From the NCBI GenBank assembly GCA_016987375.1, contig PJRA01000493.1:1259819-1275153 (forward strand): a stretch of 15,335 bases of DNA, read 5' to 3'. The translations under genes and the position numbers were made by a program. This stretch comes from Brachionus koreanus. Lineage: Eukaryota; Rotifera; Eurotatoria; Ploima; Brachionidae. The notes under the pieces were generated by a model. That model made no database searches. It was given only the letters and a program-made list of their open reading frames with translations, and had not been told where the DNA came from. Positions 1 through 10,493 of this stretch are shown here, piece after piece; position 1 is the stretch's first letter; each line of letters starts with the position of its first letter.

Positions 1-1
1 G

Positions 2-106
2 TTCACCGAAATGGGAATGACATGGGGAAAAACAAGGGTGAAGGCGAAAGATCGACTTGAGTGGAAATCAAAAGTAATGACCCTATGCTCCACAAGGAGT
101 GAATAA
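2..106 (+). pseudogene. 3' end of a non-LTR retrotransposon ORF2 (partial, cut by window edge)
   Basis: Reading from base 2, 34 codons run open to a TAA at 104-106. The peptide contains MGMTWGKTRVKAKDRLEW followed by VMTLCSTRSE and then the stop. The pattern of a W near a G-T, an A-x-DR-x-x-W block and a final LC-x-x-R-x-E is the usual extreme C-terminus of RTE/L1-like reverse transcriptase polyproteins, downstream of the catalytic domain. An A-rich stretch follows at about 107-127 and may be the element's 3' tail. It is not the same family as the LINE at 3589-8050, whose ORF2 ends quite differently. The rest of the element lies outside the window, so whether it is intact is unknown. The clade assignment is tentative. 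Confidence 0.6.
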
Positions 107-2109
107 GGAAAAAAAATTAAAGCAAAAACGATTAATTCTTATTTTTATTATCTATAAACTGTTCAGGTTTGAAAACAGGACAATATTGTATTTTACAGAA
201 AAATAAGAGTTTTTACTTTTAAGTCTTTCGAATCAGATTTAAATTAGCTGCAAGTTATTCAAAAAAAAGCTCTTAGATAATTTTTATTGAATAAGTCGAA
301 ATAAACAAACATAAAATTAATTTTTTTCTCGTTTTTTTTTTAAATTGTCTAAATATTAAAAAGAATCATGAAATAAGTTAAAATAAAAAGTATTTGAAGA
401 TTTTAATGTATCAATTTAGTTTATTGTTACATTTCTAATTCTGGTTTTTAATTATTTTTCACAATATAAAGTTTTAAGATTTTATGTCAAGATATATTAG
501 AGGAGGTTGACATTTTGTTTTTAATTAATAAAATAAATTTCAGGGATTTACCGATTAGAAGTTTTTTGATAGATATTTTCACTGAACTTACTCTCAAGTT
601 ACACAAAAATAAAATAATCTTATCTTAGAGCACTTCCTTTATTTTAACCGAAAGAATATTATAAGAATATGAAAAATGAAGTTAAGCTGACAAGACACTA
701 AAAGAAAAGCAGATATTTAGAAACATTTTAGGGATGAACAATTTTCTCTTAGCTATTATTTATTTAAATAAATTTAAAGCCCTATGGGCAAAATAATATT
801 TCTAGAATTAGAGAGTAAATAATAAAATTAAATAAAAAAATGTGATGATAACAATTATAAATAAAAAAAATATGTGTTTAAGAGGTCATTTAATATTTTA
901 TAAAAATCAAAAAAATTTGAGTAGTTAAAATTTTTGAATCATACTCAGCGCATTCAAACGTCTAAAGAGTTTTGCCATTGAGCTAGCCAAACGCAACACA
1001 AAAAGGCACATGTTGTTTTGCATGCTAAAGCTACACACAATCTTCGCTTCATGTACGCATGTAATAAATGAATATAAATGTGAAATGAGTGAAGCAGGAA
1101 GGAATCATTCAATCCCATTTCTTTTCTATACTTTAGGCTCTACTAAAACCTCAATCGGATCAAATTAGATCCTGAATAGAATTTTTCTGATCAAACTCTT
1201 TAAAATTACCGCGAAAGAAGGTCATGTTCCAACACGTGGAGCTATTCTTTAACTGCTTCAGAACATCTTGTGTTTCATGTATAGTTCTTAAAAGATCTCA
1301 AAAGTCAAAGTATCTAAAATAGTTCTAAGTCTTGAAAAATTCTTTATTCATATAACTATTTTATTTAAAAAATTTTGTAATGTGTATAATTCCCTTACTC
1401 CATTTTCAGTTAATTACACAAAATATAGATGGTAACGGAAGGTCGATTGACAAAACTGTTTGTAGAAAATACTGGCCAAGTGTAAAAATGGTGATTTTGA
1501 GTTAAATCCGATTCCATGTAAAGAATAAAAACATTTGTTCACTTTTCTTCAATAAACTTCAAGATAAATGATATCACGAATCGTAAGTTTCAACATTCTA
1601 AGTATTTGGTTTCTCAAACCCTAATAAAATTCTTTCTCACTTTTTGGAATCGGGGTAAATTTGTTTGGAAAAGTTTTAAAACGTAAATTGAATACAAACT
1701 TAGAGAATTTAATAACAAATATAATTAGAAAAAACTATTTGATATTAACAATTTAAAATAAAATTATTATTGGATGTGAATTTTAGACATGATTAAATAT
1801 TAGCTAAAAAAGAGTATCAAAAGTAAACAATTATTCTGATTTTAATACCAACTGTGAAATTTATATATTTGTTTTGAAGAAAGAATACACTGTTTAATAA
1901 AGCTCTCATAATTAAAGCCAAGAAAATTGTACAACCAGATAGAGATTAGAATTTTGACGGACACTGGATTTTAATACCTCTTGATTAAATTAGCTAATCA
2001 ATCAATTTGTTTGTTGAATTAATAAATAATTGTTAGCCTATTTAAAGAGTTTTTGTTTTAGTTGCTCAAATAAATTAATTCGAGATTAGAAAACAAAATT
2101 TAAAATAAA
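107..2109. other. AT-rich non-coding region
   Basis: No reading frame with protein-like composition was found on either strand across about 2 kb. Homopolymer A and T runs dominate. A slightly less AT-rich patch at about 940-1300 holds a tRNA-like A-box sequence on the minus strand (near 974-984) and no recognisable gene. The last 70 bases before 2110 are the likely 5' UTR and proximal promoter of the RASSF-like gene, with a TATTTAAA-like sequence near 2039-2046. Confidence 0.5.
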
Positions 2110-2949
2110 ATGCAAAGATTAGCTTTTTTTGTGAATGGAATTGAAAAATATGCAAGTGGAATTACCAAAGACACAACTGTTGATGACGTTAAATTTGCCA
2201 TGTTGTCGGCATCAGTACCAGATTTTACACCAGACAAATTAAATGATTATGGAGTTTTTGAACAATGTGATTCATGTGAAAAATTACTCGATGGAAGAGT
2301 TAAAATGCACAAAATTGTTAAGAAATTAAATAATCAACAACTTGATGAGTTACGATTTTTTATCAAACAAAAAATACAAAAAAAGAAAACTCATGACTTG
2401 TTGAATGATGAGAACAAAAATAGCGACTTTAAATTGTGTTCATTATCTCCCAAAGTTCAAAAGACATGCAATCTACAAAAAGCACTGAATACAAAGTCTT
2501 CTTTTGTCAAAAAACAATTAAAACAATTGATCGATCAAACTGATTCAGTGATTAATGATAGATTTGCATCTATTAGACAATTAAACAAGAGTAAAAAATC
2601 AAAAATAGTAAAGACAAATTTTAATCTAAAAAATCAATTGGATAAAATAAGTGAATTAAAATCTCAAATGAAGACAATGCAACACGAAATAAAAGCCAAT
2701 TTGTACAAAAAAAATATTGACATGTTTGAAGAAGAGAAGCATTTTGTTGATGATACAATTTGTTTGAAAAAAAAATTTCTTCAATCGTTGGAATATGAAT
2801 TGAAAAAATTGGAAAATAAACCAATTGATAGAACTTTTTCATCAAGTTCAGTTGTTTCAATCGATTCCGGATTTTCTAGTTGCTATAGTTCTTCTGATGA
2901 CGAAGATGAAATGTTATATAAAATGAACACTTTTGAAACACTTGTGTGA
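2110..2949 (+). CDS. N-terminal RASSF-like protein (Ras-association domain plus coiled coil), single exon
   Basis: A 279-residue protein. Residues 1 to about 75 look like the N-terminal Ras-association/ubiquitin-like domain of the RASSF7-10 group: FFVNGIEKYASGITKDTT opens the first hairpin, and YGVFEQCDSCEKLL with a following RVKMHKIV covers the second half. Residues about 155-235 are rich in K, E, L and Q with heptad spacing and should form a coiled coil. The tail, about 240-279, is serine-rich then acidic (SSSDDEDE) and ends in ETLV, a class I PDZ-ligand pattern. Known RASSF7-10 proteins are scaffold proteins linking small GTPases to polarity, junction or Hippo signalling. RASSF9/10 (fly Meru) is the closest group I would propose. 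The start is firm: an in-frame TAA lies three codons upstream (2101-2103) and A is at -3. It is short for the family and intronless although other genes here are spliced, so a retrocopy or simplified paralog is possible. The family call is by pattern only. Confidence 0.62.
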   Translation: MQRLAFFVNGIEKYASGITKDTTVDDVKFAMLSASVPDFTPDKLNDYGVFEQCDSCEKLLDGRVKMHKIVKKLNNQQLDELRFFIKQKIQKKKTHDLLNDENKNSDFKLCSLSPKVQKTCNLQKALNTKSSFVKKQLKQLIDQTDSVINDRFASIRQLNKSKKSKIVKTNFNLKNQLDKISELKSQMKTMQHEIKANLYKKNIDMFEEEKHFVDDTICLKKKFLQSLEYELKKLENKPIDRTFSSSSVVSIDSGFSSCYSSSDDEDEMLYKMNTFETLV

Positions 2950-3004
2950 AAAGTTTTTTTTATTTTTTTTTAATATTTTAAACCAAGCATTTGTAATTCC
3001 AATT

Positions 3005-3010
3005 AATAAA
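3005..3010 (+). terminator. Poly(A) signal AATAAA for the RASSF-like gene
   Basis: A canonical AATAAA lies 56 bases after the TGA at 2947-2949 and is followed by T-rich sequence, as expected for a cleavage and polyadenylation site. In such AT-rich DNA the hexamer also occurs by chance, so position after a stop codon is the main support. Confidence 0.5.
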
Positions 3011-3571
3011 AATTAATTTTTACTTCGTTTTTCTTATTTATTTTATTTTATTTAAAAAATTTTTATAGGTTTTTCTTATTTTTAAGCTTATTTGAATTAA
3101 TCTGTCTCATCTATCATAAAAAATCGTGACTAGACTTTGATGTTATAATTTTTGAATGATTTTTGGATCATATTAACTAGCCAGTCAAGTTTAATACATT
3201 TAAAATTTTTGTTTAAATGATAATCCATATGCCTAAAGAAAATGCAATATTTTTAAAAATTGTTCTCGGTAGATTTTTTCAAAATAAAATTTAAGTCTGT
3301 AGAAGTGTTGTTTTTTTTTACAATATTGTATCAAAATAGTCTGATGTTTTAAACATGTCATGTTTTTTGCATATATACTGATTAAAAAATGTAAATTAGT
3401 GTAAAATAATGCATGCTTGGAATCATTTTGACATGAAAATTTTTATCCAACATGGTACAGATTCAAAACAAAGATAGAAAAGGATTAACTAAATTCAAAA
3501 CCCAATGAAGTGTTTTAGAAAGTGCTTTGATTAATAAGAAGTGCCACAGCAATAATAAAAGTTCACAATGT
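3011..3571. other. Intergenic sequence between the RASSF-like gene and the LINE
   Basis: About 560 bases of AT-rich sequence with no supported gene on either strand. It ends at the LINE target site. I see no repeat or structured element in it. Confidence 0.5.
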
Positions 3572-3588
3572 TTCATTGATCAACAAGT
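3572..3588 (+). repeat. Left target-site duplication of the LINE
   Basis: The 17-base sequence TTCATTGATCAACAAGT is repeated without mismatch at 8051-8067, exactly after the A-rich 3' tail of the LINE. This is the signature of target-primed reverse transcription. It fixes the 5' boundary of the insertion at 3589. Confidence 0.93.
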
Positions 3589-3712
3589 ACTCTTTCGCAA
3601 GGACAAAGTAATTTGAAATTTGAAAATTTGAAAATCTTTACAAATTAACATAATCTTAACCGTGGAACATCCGTTGCACACAAGCTTCTTGCACCTCTCA
3701 GAGACAGCGAGA
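3589..3712 (+). promoter_or_regulatory. 5' UTR / presumed internal promoter of the LINE
   Basis: The stretch runs from the TSD to the first ATG and contains no ATG in any frame on the plus strand, so a scanning ribosome would reach ORF1 first. Jockey elements are known to carry an internal Pol II promoter at their 5' end, and this is where it would lie. No core motif is identified with confidence. A short run of three TTTGAAA(A) units sits at 3612-3634. Confidence 0.5.
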
Positions 3713-5194
3713 ATGATTCACCAAGCACACAGTACCCTAGATTACCCCACAGAGCTACCATATGTCTACCCAGTTCAACATCGACCTATATACAACCACT
3801 CAACTAAATCACGACCTGCTCCCTATGATGCCCCATCACGAAATCAACAGATCAACTTACAGCCACAAATATACCATTTTAGCAACTACCAAACACCAAA
3901 TCTAGCAATCAACCAACCAATGACACCATTTAACATGTACCCAAATCGTCCATCTCCACAACCATCAATCAATCCAAACCACTCAAACTTTCCACCACTT
4001 AATAGCCAAACCGGAGCAAGTTATGAAAATGCTTCAACAAACGAAATATACCCAGAAAAACCCTCTTCGCCAGCGGCTCAACTCACATATGCGATATCAC
4101 ATATAACAGAAAAAGAAAACTCAAATTACAACGAAATCAACAAAAATCCTAACAAACCATTTATTCTTAAATTCAAAAGCAAAAAGTCGTTTCCAAACGA
4201 ATTCAAAAATTATTTTACTTTGGAAAAGTACCTAAAGAAACACAAACCTAAAGTTGAAATCCTAACAGCATTCATTAACTCAAATGATGAACTAGTCATT
4301 AAATTGACCAAGACAGATGACTTAGACGAACTAAAAACATGGCCCTCTAACGCTTTCAGTCACGGAATCGAACAAATAGTCAAAGAATCCCGTTTCTACT
4401 TGGCTCTCCACAACGTGAACACTGAATTCGATGTTTCATCAGATGAAGCAAAAAAATATGTAAAAGACATATACGGTATCGATGATATGCTGAGAATGAT
4501 GAAAAAATCTACAGAATCCAAACTACCACTAGTCAAAGCACTAGTCAAAAATGTCGAATCGTATAAAAAACTATTAAACGAAGGCTTCATTAAACTTGGG
4601 TACACCAGAATCAGACTAAGTCCTTGGAGATTTGGAACTACACCAGACCAATGTTTTAACTGTCAACAACTTGGTCACTTAAAAGATAAATGCCCTGAGA
4701 AAACACCAACTTGTCTCAGATGCAACAAAAAACACCACTTCTCGAAATGTAAAGTAACCAACCCTGCTGAATTCCAATGTAGAAATTGTGAAGGAAACCA
4801 TGCAGCCTGCTCCAAATCGTGTCCAAAAATTCAAGAAGCTGTAAATGAAAAAAACAAAAAGCTTTTATCGAACAGCATGCCGAAAAGTCTACACAACCGA
4901 GTCAACCCCAACTTCACTTCCTATGCATCAATAGCTAATCACTCAACCCAACAGACTATCAACAACTTACTTCTCCTCATCATTCAACTAATGAAAGACA
5001 TCACTCAAACAACATCTGCAGTCAACGAAAACCCCCAACATATCCTCAACCTCATTTCAAGTACACTAGGCTCGAATTATAGTCGCTTCATTGCCCCAAC
5101 TCTTTTCCAAATAAGTCAACAGAATCAAACAAATGACGTTACCGACAACGAAATGCGAAACCCATACATCGAAAACATAAATGAACAACAATAA
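3713..5194 (+). CDS. LINE ORF1: Gag-like nucleic-acid-binding protein with three CCHC zinc knuckles
   Basis: A 493-residue protein counted from the ATG at 3713, the first ATG of the element, with A at -3. The frame is open further upstream (to 3632) but only through non-ATG codons, including a GTG at 3662. The N-terminal 120 residues are rich in P, N, S, Q and Y and look disordered. A middle region (nt about 4140-4650) resembles the domain that precedes zinc knuckles in Jockey Gag proteins (YLALHNVNTEF through GYTRIRLSPW). Then come three knuckles in nt 4652-4830: CFNCQQLGHLKDKC, CLRCNKKHHFSKC, and a third of the form CRNC-EGNH-x6-C. The family protein binds the element RNA and carries it to the nucleus. 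The frame is intact, and its last 14 bases overlap the start of ORF2. Confidence 0.88.
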   Translation: MIHQAHSTLDYPTELPYVYPVQHRPIYNHSTKSRPAPYDAPSRNQQINLQPQIYHFSNYQTPNLAINQPMTPFNMYPNRPSPQPSINPNHSNFPPLNSQTGASYENASTNEIYPEKPSSPAAQLTYAISHITEKENSNYNEINKNPNKPFILKFKSKKSFPNEFKNYFTLEKYLKKHKPKVEILTAFINSNDELVIKLTKTDDLDELKTWPSNAFSHGIEQIVKESRFYLALHNVNTEFDVSSDEAKKYVKDIYGIDDMLRMMKKSTESKLPLVKALVKNVESYKKLLNEGFIKLGYTRIRLSPWRFGTTPDQCFNCQQLGHLKDKCPEKTPTCLRCNKKHHFSKCKVTNPAEFQCRNCEGNHAACSKSCPKIQEAVNEKNKKLLSNSMPKSLHNRVNPNFTSYASIANHSTQQTINNLLLLIIQLMKDITQTTSAVNENPQHILNLISSTLGSNYSRFIAPTLFQISQQNQTNDVTDNEMRNPYIENINEQQ

Positions 5195-7870
5195 AACATT
5201 CAAAATCCTCCATTTGAACTGCAGATCAGTTAAAGACAAATCAAAACAAATAGAAATCGAATACTTAGTCAAAACGCATCAAATAGACATCATGACTCTT
5301 AACGAAACGTTTTTAAAGCCAAAAGACCAATTCTATATTCCAGACTTTCACACAATTAGAAAAGATCGACTCAATAAAAGAGGTGGCGGTTCAGCAATCT
5401 TGATAAGAAAATCAATCGAATTCAAAGAGATAACCATAAACAGCGAAAACGAATGCCTTGGAATTATGGTCAACATCAACCCGAATACTAATTTAGCAAT
5501 CTTCAACATTTACATCGCACCATCTTAAACTTTAGACGAAGACCTCTTTTCAAAAATAATAAAAAACTACACAAATTTTCTAGTCAATGGTGATTTGAAC
5601 GCAAAAAACAAACTTTGGAACTGCAATAACGATAACAAAAAAGGCAAAAGTCTCTCAAGAATTATCGAAGATAGCAATATCTGTATTCTCAACAACATGA
5701 TTCCAACCTATAGACCTTCAAATTCTGTTCTCGATTTGTCAATTTGTTCTAATCAGGTAAAAAAATTTTTTGTCCAACACCAAGTTTTAGAGACAAACAT
5801 AAGTGACCATCAACCGACTGTCGTAACATTACAAAACCTGCATACAAAAGCGGCTAAAAGAACTTTTAAAAGCATAAATTGGAATTCATTCAATAGTACC
5901 TTTAACACCCAAAAATTCTCAACACTAGTGCTAAAAACAGAAGAAGACATAGAAACAGAATCCACAAACATCACCAACTCCATTCTATCAGCTATCACCT
6001 CTTCAACCAACTCCTACTCCATCGTTCAATCAGATAAAAACCAAAACATCTGTCGTATCCCTCATCATCTCGTCGTACTAATCAAAAAGAAAAGAAATTT
6101 CGCAGATCCTTCCAAAAGTCACAGAACTCTACATTAAAGACACAATTGAACTTAGTAAACCGAAAATGTCAAATCGAAATGTCAAAATTCAAACAAGACA
6201 AAATAAAACACGAATTTCAAGAACTAAACACATTTAATCAAGCGCAAAGTAAGCACTGGAACCTTCTAAAAAAACTCGAAAATGGAAACCAAAAAGAATA
6301 CGACCACATTAAATTAACCGTAGGTAATACAATGATTTCTGATCCCAAATGTATTGCAGATGTATTTGCCGGAAATCTTGACAGCGTTTTTAAAAACAAA
6401 GATTTTCCCATTCAACCCAATTCAACTACATTTGATGGACCTTTCAGGAAAATAACCCCACAAGAACTTGTTGAAAACATCAAAGCTTGTCCAAACAAAG
6501 CATCACCAGGTAAAGATGGTATCACCAACATAGCCTTAAAAAATCTTCCCATCGCGATGATGTCAAGAATACTCAAGCTATTTAATGCTTCATTGGAACT
6601 AGGTTACATTCCGAAGAAATGGAAAATTGCTCAAATTGTTATGATCCCGAAAAAGGACAAACCACCGGATCTTGTGACTTCTTATAGGCCAATATCCCTC
6701 ATTAGTTGTCTAAGTAAATGTTTAGAAAAAATCATTAACTCAAGACTACAAGAATGGTTAGAAGAGAACCATATGCTACCCCCGACTCAATCAGGCTTTA
6801 GAAGGAAAAAAAATACTCAAGACCATATACTAAGACTCAACCAATCAATAATTCAAGGCTTTAACAAAAAACTAATGACGGGATCTGTCTTTTTCGACCT
6901 CGAAAAAGCTTTCGATAAGACACCCCACATCGGCATCCTTAACAAAATTAACAGTCTACCTATGTGTCCAAAAACTAAGAAATGGATAAAAAGCTTTCTC
7001 GAAGGAAGAATGTTTCAAGTGAAGATCAAAGACAAACTATCAACCCCGACAAACACCACATGTGGTGTTCCACAAGGTAGCTGTATTTCTCCAACTCTTT
7101 TTATTATATACTTTAGCGACATAGCAAAACATATCCCTCCCGAAGTCCAACACGCTCTCTTTGCCGATGACTTAGCCATATGGTTCACCGGAAGTAAAAA
7201 GAAAGACATCAAATTTCATCTCCAGAAAGCAATCAACTCTATTAACGACTTTTGTATAACAAACGGTTTAACGATTAACAAAATGAAAACAGTTCATACC
7301 ACTTTTACGACAGCTGGCCACAGATCTAACTACAAAACTAAATACGATCTTCATCTTACTCTTGATGACTCAAACATTCCAATTGACCCGTATCCAATAT
7401 TCCTTGGTATTAAAATCGATCCTAAACTCAATTACCGAGAACATCTCTTAAACATCAAAACAAAACTCATGCCAAAAGTGAAAATGCTACAAAAAATCAA
7501 ATCGATAAAACTAAAAAATCAGATCAAACTGAGCAAAATAATATTTAATTCTCTAATTCGATCAACACTCGACTATTCACACGTTATTCTAAACACTGGT
7601 ACTCAAAGAATCTCAAAAGACCTTCAAATTTTTCAAAATAAAATCCTCCGATCAATCAGACGTTTTCCATTTAAAACCTCGACAGAGATTATACATCAAA
7701 CTTTAAAAATCGATCTACTAGAAACAAGGCTAAAAAAACTATTTATCAAATTCGTTTTGTCAAAAGACCAAGATGACCTGATCACAAACAACCTTCAAAA
7801 CTACGAAACAAACTCAACTCACAAATTCAAAACACCTTTTGATAACTTTTTAGATTTTGAACAAGACTAA
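5181..7870 (+). pseudogene. LINE ORF2: APE-type endonuclease and reverse transcriptase, broken by one stop and one frameshift
   Basis: A coding unit of about 896 codons in three open pieces: 5181-5525, 5529-6137, and a shifted frame open from about 6038 to 7870. The endonuclease part shows LHLNCRS, LNETFLKP with the catalytic E at 5304-5306, the KRGGGSAILI block, NGDLNA with D at 5592-5594, LDLSI, and SDH at 5802-5810. The reverse transcriptase shows YRPISLISCLSKCLEKII, QSGFRRKKNTQDH, FFDLEKAFDK (first catalytic D at 6896-6898), GVPQGSCISPTLF and FADD at 7160-7171, so the catalytic residues are all present. The C-terminus has the Jockey-like LGIKIDPKLNY and LDYSHVILNTG segments. There is no RNase H. 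A TAA at 5526-5528 interrupts the endonuclease, and the frame changes near 6096-6100 in the linker before the RT. The enzyme would nick target DNA and copy element RNA in place. Confidence 0.9.
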
Positions 7871-7977
7871 ACTTTTCTCATCTTTTATTAATCTGTAAAT
7901 AAGTTTATGTACAAAAATTCTTATCTATATTTCTTTAATTGTATTAAACATTTCTATAACCGCATGGGGGTTGAAAA

Positions 7978-8021
7978 GAAGGTTCTAGACCATTCTGAAC
8001 TTCCCAAGGGTCACCGCCCTT
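7978..8021 (+). other. Two consecutive stem-loops in the LINE 3' UTR
   Basis: GAAGGTTC at 7978-7985 can pair with GAACTTC at 7997-8003 with one bulged base across an 11-base loop. Immediately after, AAGGG at 8006-8010 pairs with CCCTT at 8017-8021 around a 6-base loop. They lie just ahead of the A-rich tail, where many LINEs carry an RNA structure recognised by their own reverse transcriptase. That role is inferred from position. Confidence 0.45.
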
Positions 8022-8050
8022 AAATTATTATTTAAATAAAAATAAAAAAA
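8022..8050 (+). other. A-rich 3' tail of the LINE
   Basis: The element ends in an A-rich, T-interrupted stretch finishing in AATAAAAAAA immediately before the right target-site duplication. It includes an AATAAA-like signal. The tail is short and not a pure poly(A) run. Confidence 0.75.
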
Positions 8051-8067
8051 TTCATTGATCAACAAGT
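8051..8067 (+). repeat. Right target-site duplication of the LINE
   Basis: An exact second copy of the 17-base sequence found at 3572-3588. It marks the 3' limit of the insertion. Removing one copy together with the element gives the empty site, with left flank ...GTTCACAATGT and right flank TGTTTTAGG.... Confidence 0.93.
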
Positions 8068-9154
8068 TGTTTTAGGATTTTAAATTTCCTCTTAAATAAA
8101 ACATTTTATAATAGAATTATAAGACAGATATCTCATCTAAAGTGATATACAACAAATACAACCAAGTGTTTTGAGCTTTTACAGCTGAAAAATATTTTTT
8201 TTTCGATTTGGGTATTAAACCAAGGTGAAGAAAAATACTTTTTTTTCTCAACTGTTGTTCAATAGCTGATTTTTTATGCTTTTTTTTTAATCAGATTGAA
8301 TCTAATGCTATAGTTCTTGGTATAACTACATATATTATTTTCGGGGAAGATTCTTTTTCTTTTAACCTTCAAATTTTTTATAATAGAAGATTGGTAAGTT
8401 GGTTCAAATGAATTAGCATTATCAAAAGTAGCTAAATCATTTTAAATTCCTTGATCATTTAGTATTAAAGAATCGACTTTTCTGGCTGAAAATCACAATC
8501 AGATTTTAAAGGTATTTTTTTAAAAGAATTGTCCACTTTATGTGTAACAATAATCACATATAGCTTTTGTTTAGTTTTGTTTGTTTAGAGCCAGGTAGTT
8601 TTTTAAACAAAAGGTTTTAATTCATTTTCAGTAGAAAAAAAGTGAGAGAAGTATAACAAAATAGTTGCATTTTAAGTGCAATGTGAAATTTTAGTACAAA
8701 ATTACAGTTCAAAGATTAAAAATGTTCAAATTATAATTGTGCATAAATGGTTATGAAAATAGCACAATATAGTGAAAATAACAAATATTTTTTTAAATTA
8801 AAATTGACTTTTATTATTTTCAAATGCTTATTTATCGGAATCTAACTGATGTTACTAATTTTCAATTGATATCACTATCGTAATAGATAGTATATAAACT
8901 TTATCATTAAAAGAGTTTTTCCTTTTTAAATTTCTAAGATATAGTATTTTAAATAGTTAGACAATAAAACGTAAATCTTCATTTTACAGATTAACTTCGT
9001 CACTATTCTTTAACATATTCCAAGCAGTCCAGTCGCACTAAAAATTTAATATTATTTTTAAATATTTGTTTTTCTTTTAAATGTACTCAAAATTACGATT
9101 ATTTTAGTTTTTAAATTCTAAGTAAAAGTTTTTTTTTTAAATACTCTCAAAAAT
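8068..9154. other. AT-rich intergenic region
   Basis: About 1.1 kb between the LINE and the 3' end of the protease gene. No protein-like reading frame, repeat or structural RNA is evident on either strand. Long T and A runs are frequent. Confidence 0.5.
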
Positions 9155-9160
9155 TTTATT
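9155..9160 (-). terminator. Probable poly(A) signal of the cathepsin L-like gene
   Basis: TTTATT on the plus strand gives AATAAA on the minus strand, about 90 bases after the protease stop codon (9253-9251). It is plausible by position only, since the hexamer is common in this AT-rich sequence. Confidence 0.4.
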
Positions 9161-9250
9161 AATATTGTTTTTAATTAGGCGAGTGACATGATTAACCGAG
9201 TGATAAGCATAGATTTTAAAAATATTCTAAAAACTGACTTCTATTTGGCC

Positions 9251-10392
<1,142 letters not shown>

Positions 10393-10487
10393 TTTTTCGC
10401 TTTTTTTTTAAAATTTTCTTCTTTTATTTTGAATTTGTTGTTAAAGTCAAATCGATTCGACTAAATTTAAGTGGTCTTTCAAAATTT

Positions 10488-10493
10488 TTTATT
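10488..10493 (-). terminator. Probable poly(A) signal of the POLD4-like gene
   Basis: An AATAAA on the minus strand begins 74 bases after the POLD4-like stop codon. A second copy lies at 10428-10423, only about 30 bases before the protease ATG. In either case the two genes have almost no space between them, and the protease promoter must lie within or next to the POLD4-like 3' UTR. Confidence 0.4.

Larger units (their letters stand above)
3589..8050 (+). mobile_element. Full-length Jockey-clade non-LTR retrotransposon (LINE), 4462 bp
   Basis: The element is bounded by perfect 17-bp target-site duplications. It has a 124-base 5' UTR without any ATG, ORF1 (Gag-like, three zinc knuckles), ORF2 (APE-type endonuclease, then reverse transcriptase), a 3' UTR with two stem-loops, and an A-rich tail. 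ORF order, the CX2CX4HX4C / CX2CX3HX4C / CX2CX3HX6C knuckle set, the absence of RNase H, and the roughly 900-residue ORF2 match Jockey-clade elements of arthropods. The coding strand is rich in A and C, unlike the T-rich flanks. ORF2 has two disabling lesions (stop at 5526-5528, frameshift near 6096-6100), so this copy is probably not autonomous, although the intact TSD and few lesions indicate a fairly recent insertion. Confidence 0.92.

Noticed and set aside
935..1000. Possible tRNA gene on the minus strand
   Set aside because: TAGCTCAATGG resembles an A box and GATTCAAAA a B box, but no acceptor stem, D stem or anticodon stem can be paired, so at most it is a relic.
1195..1290. Peptide-like stretch (ITAKEGHVPTRGAIL) around 1204-1252
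   Set aside because: It is interrupted by a stop after 15 or so codons and matches no family I recognise.
2621..2860. 79-codon open frame on the minus strand
   Set aside because: It is the antisense of the RASSF-like coding sequence. Its F/L/Q-rich composition is what reversed K/E/N codons give, and it shows no domain.
3662..3712. GTG start for LINE ORF1
   Set aside because: A eukaryotic ORF would normally start at ATG; the first ATG of the element is at 3713, in frame and in good context.
5066..5272. Minus-strand open frame across the ORF1/ORF2 junction
   Set aside because: Antisense shadow of the LINE ORFs, as are the other minus-strand frames at 4396-4605, 5810-6010 and 7015-7212.
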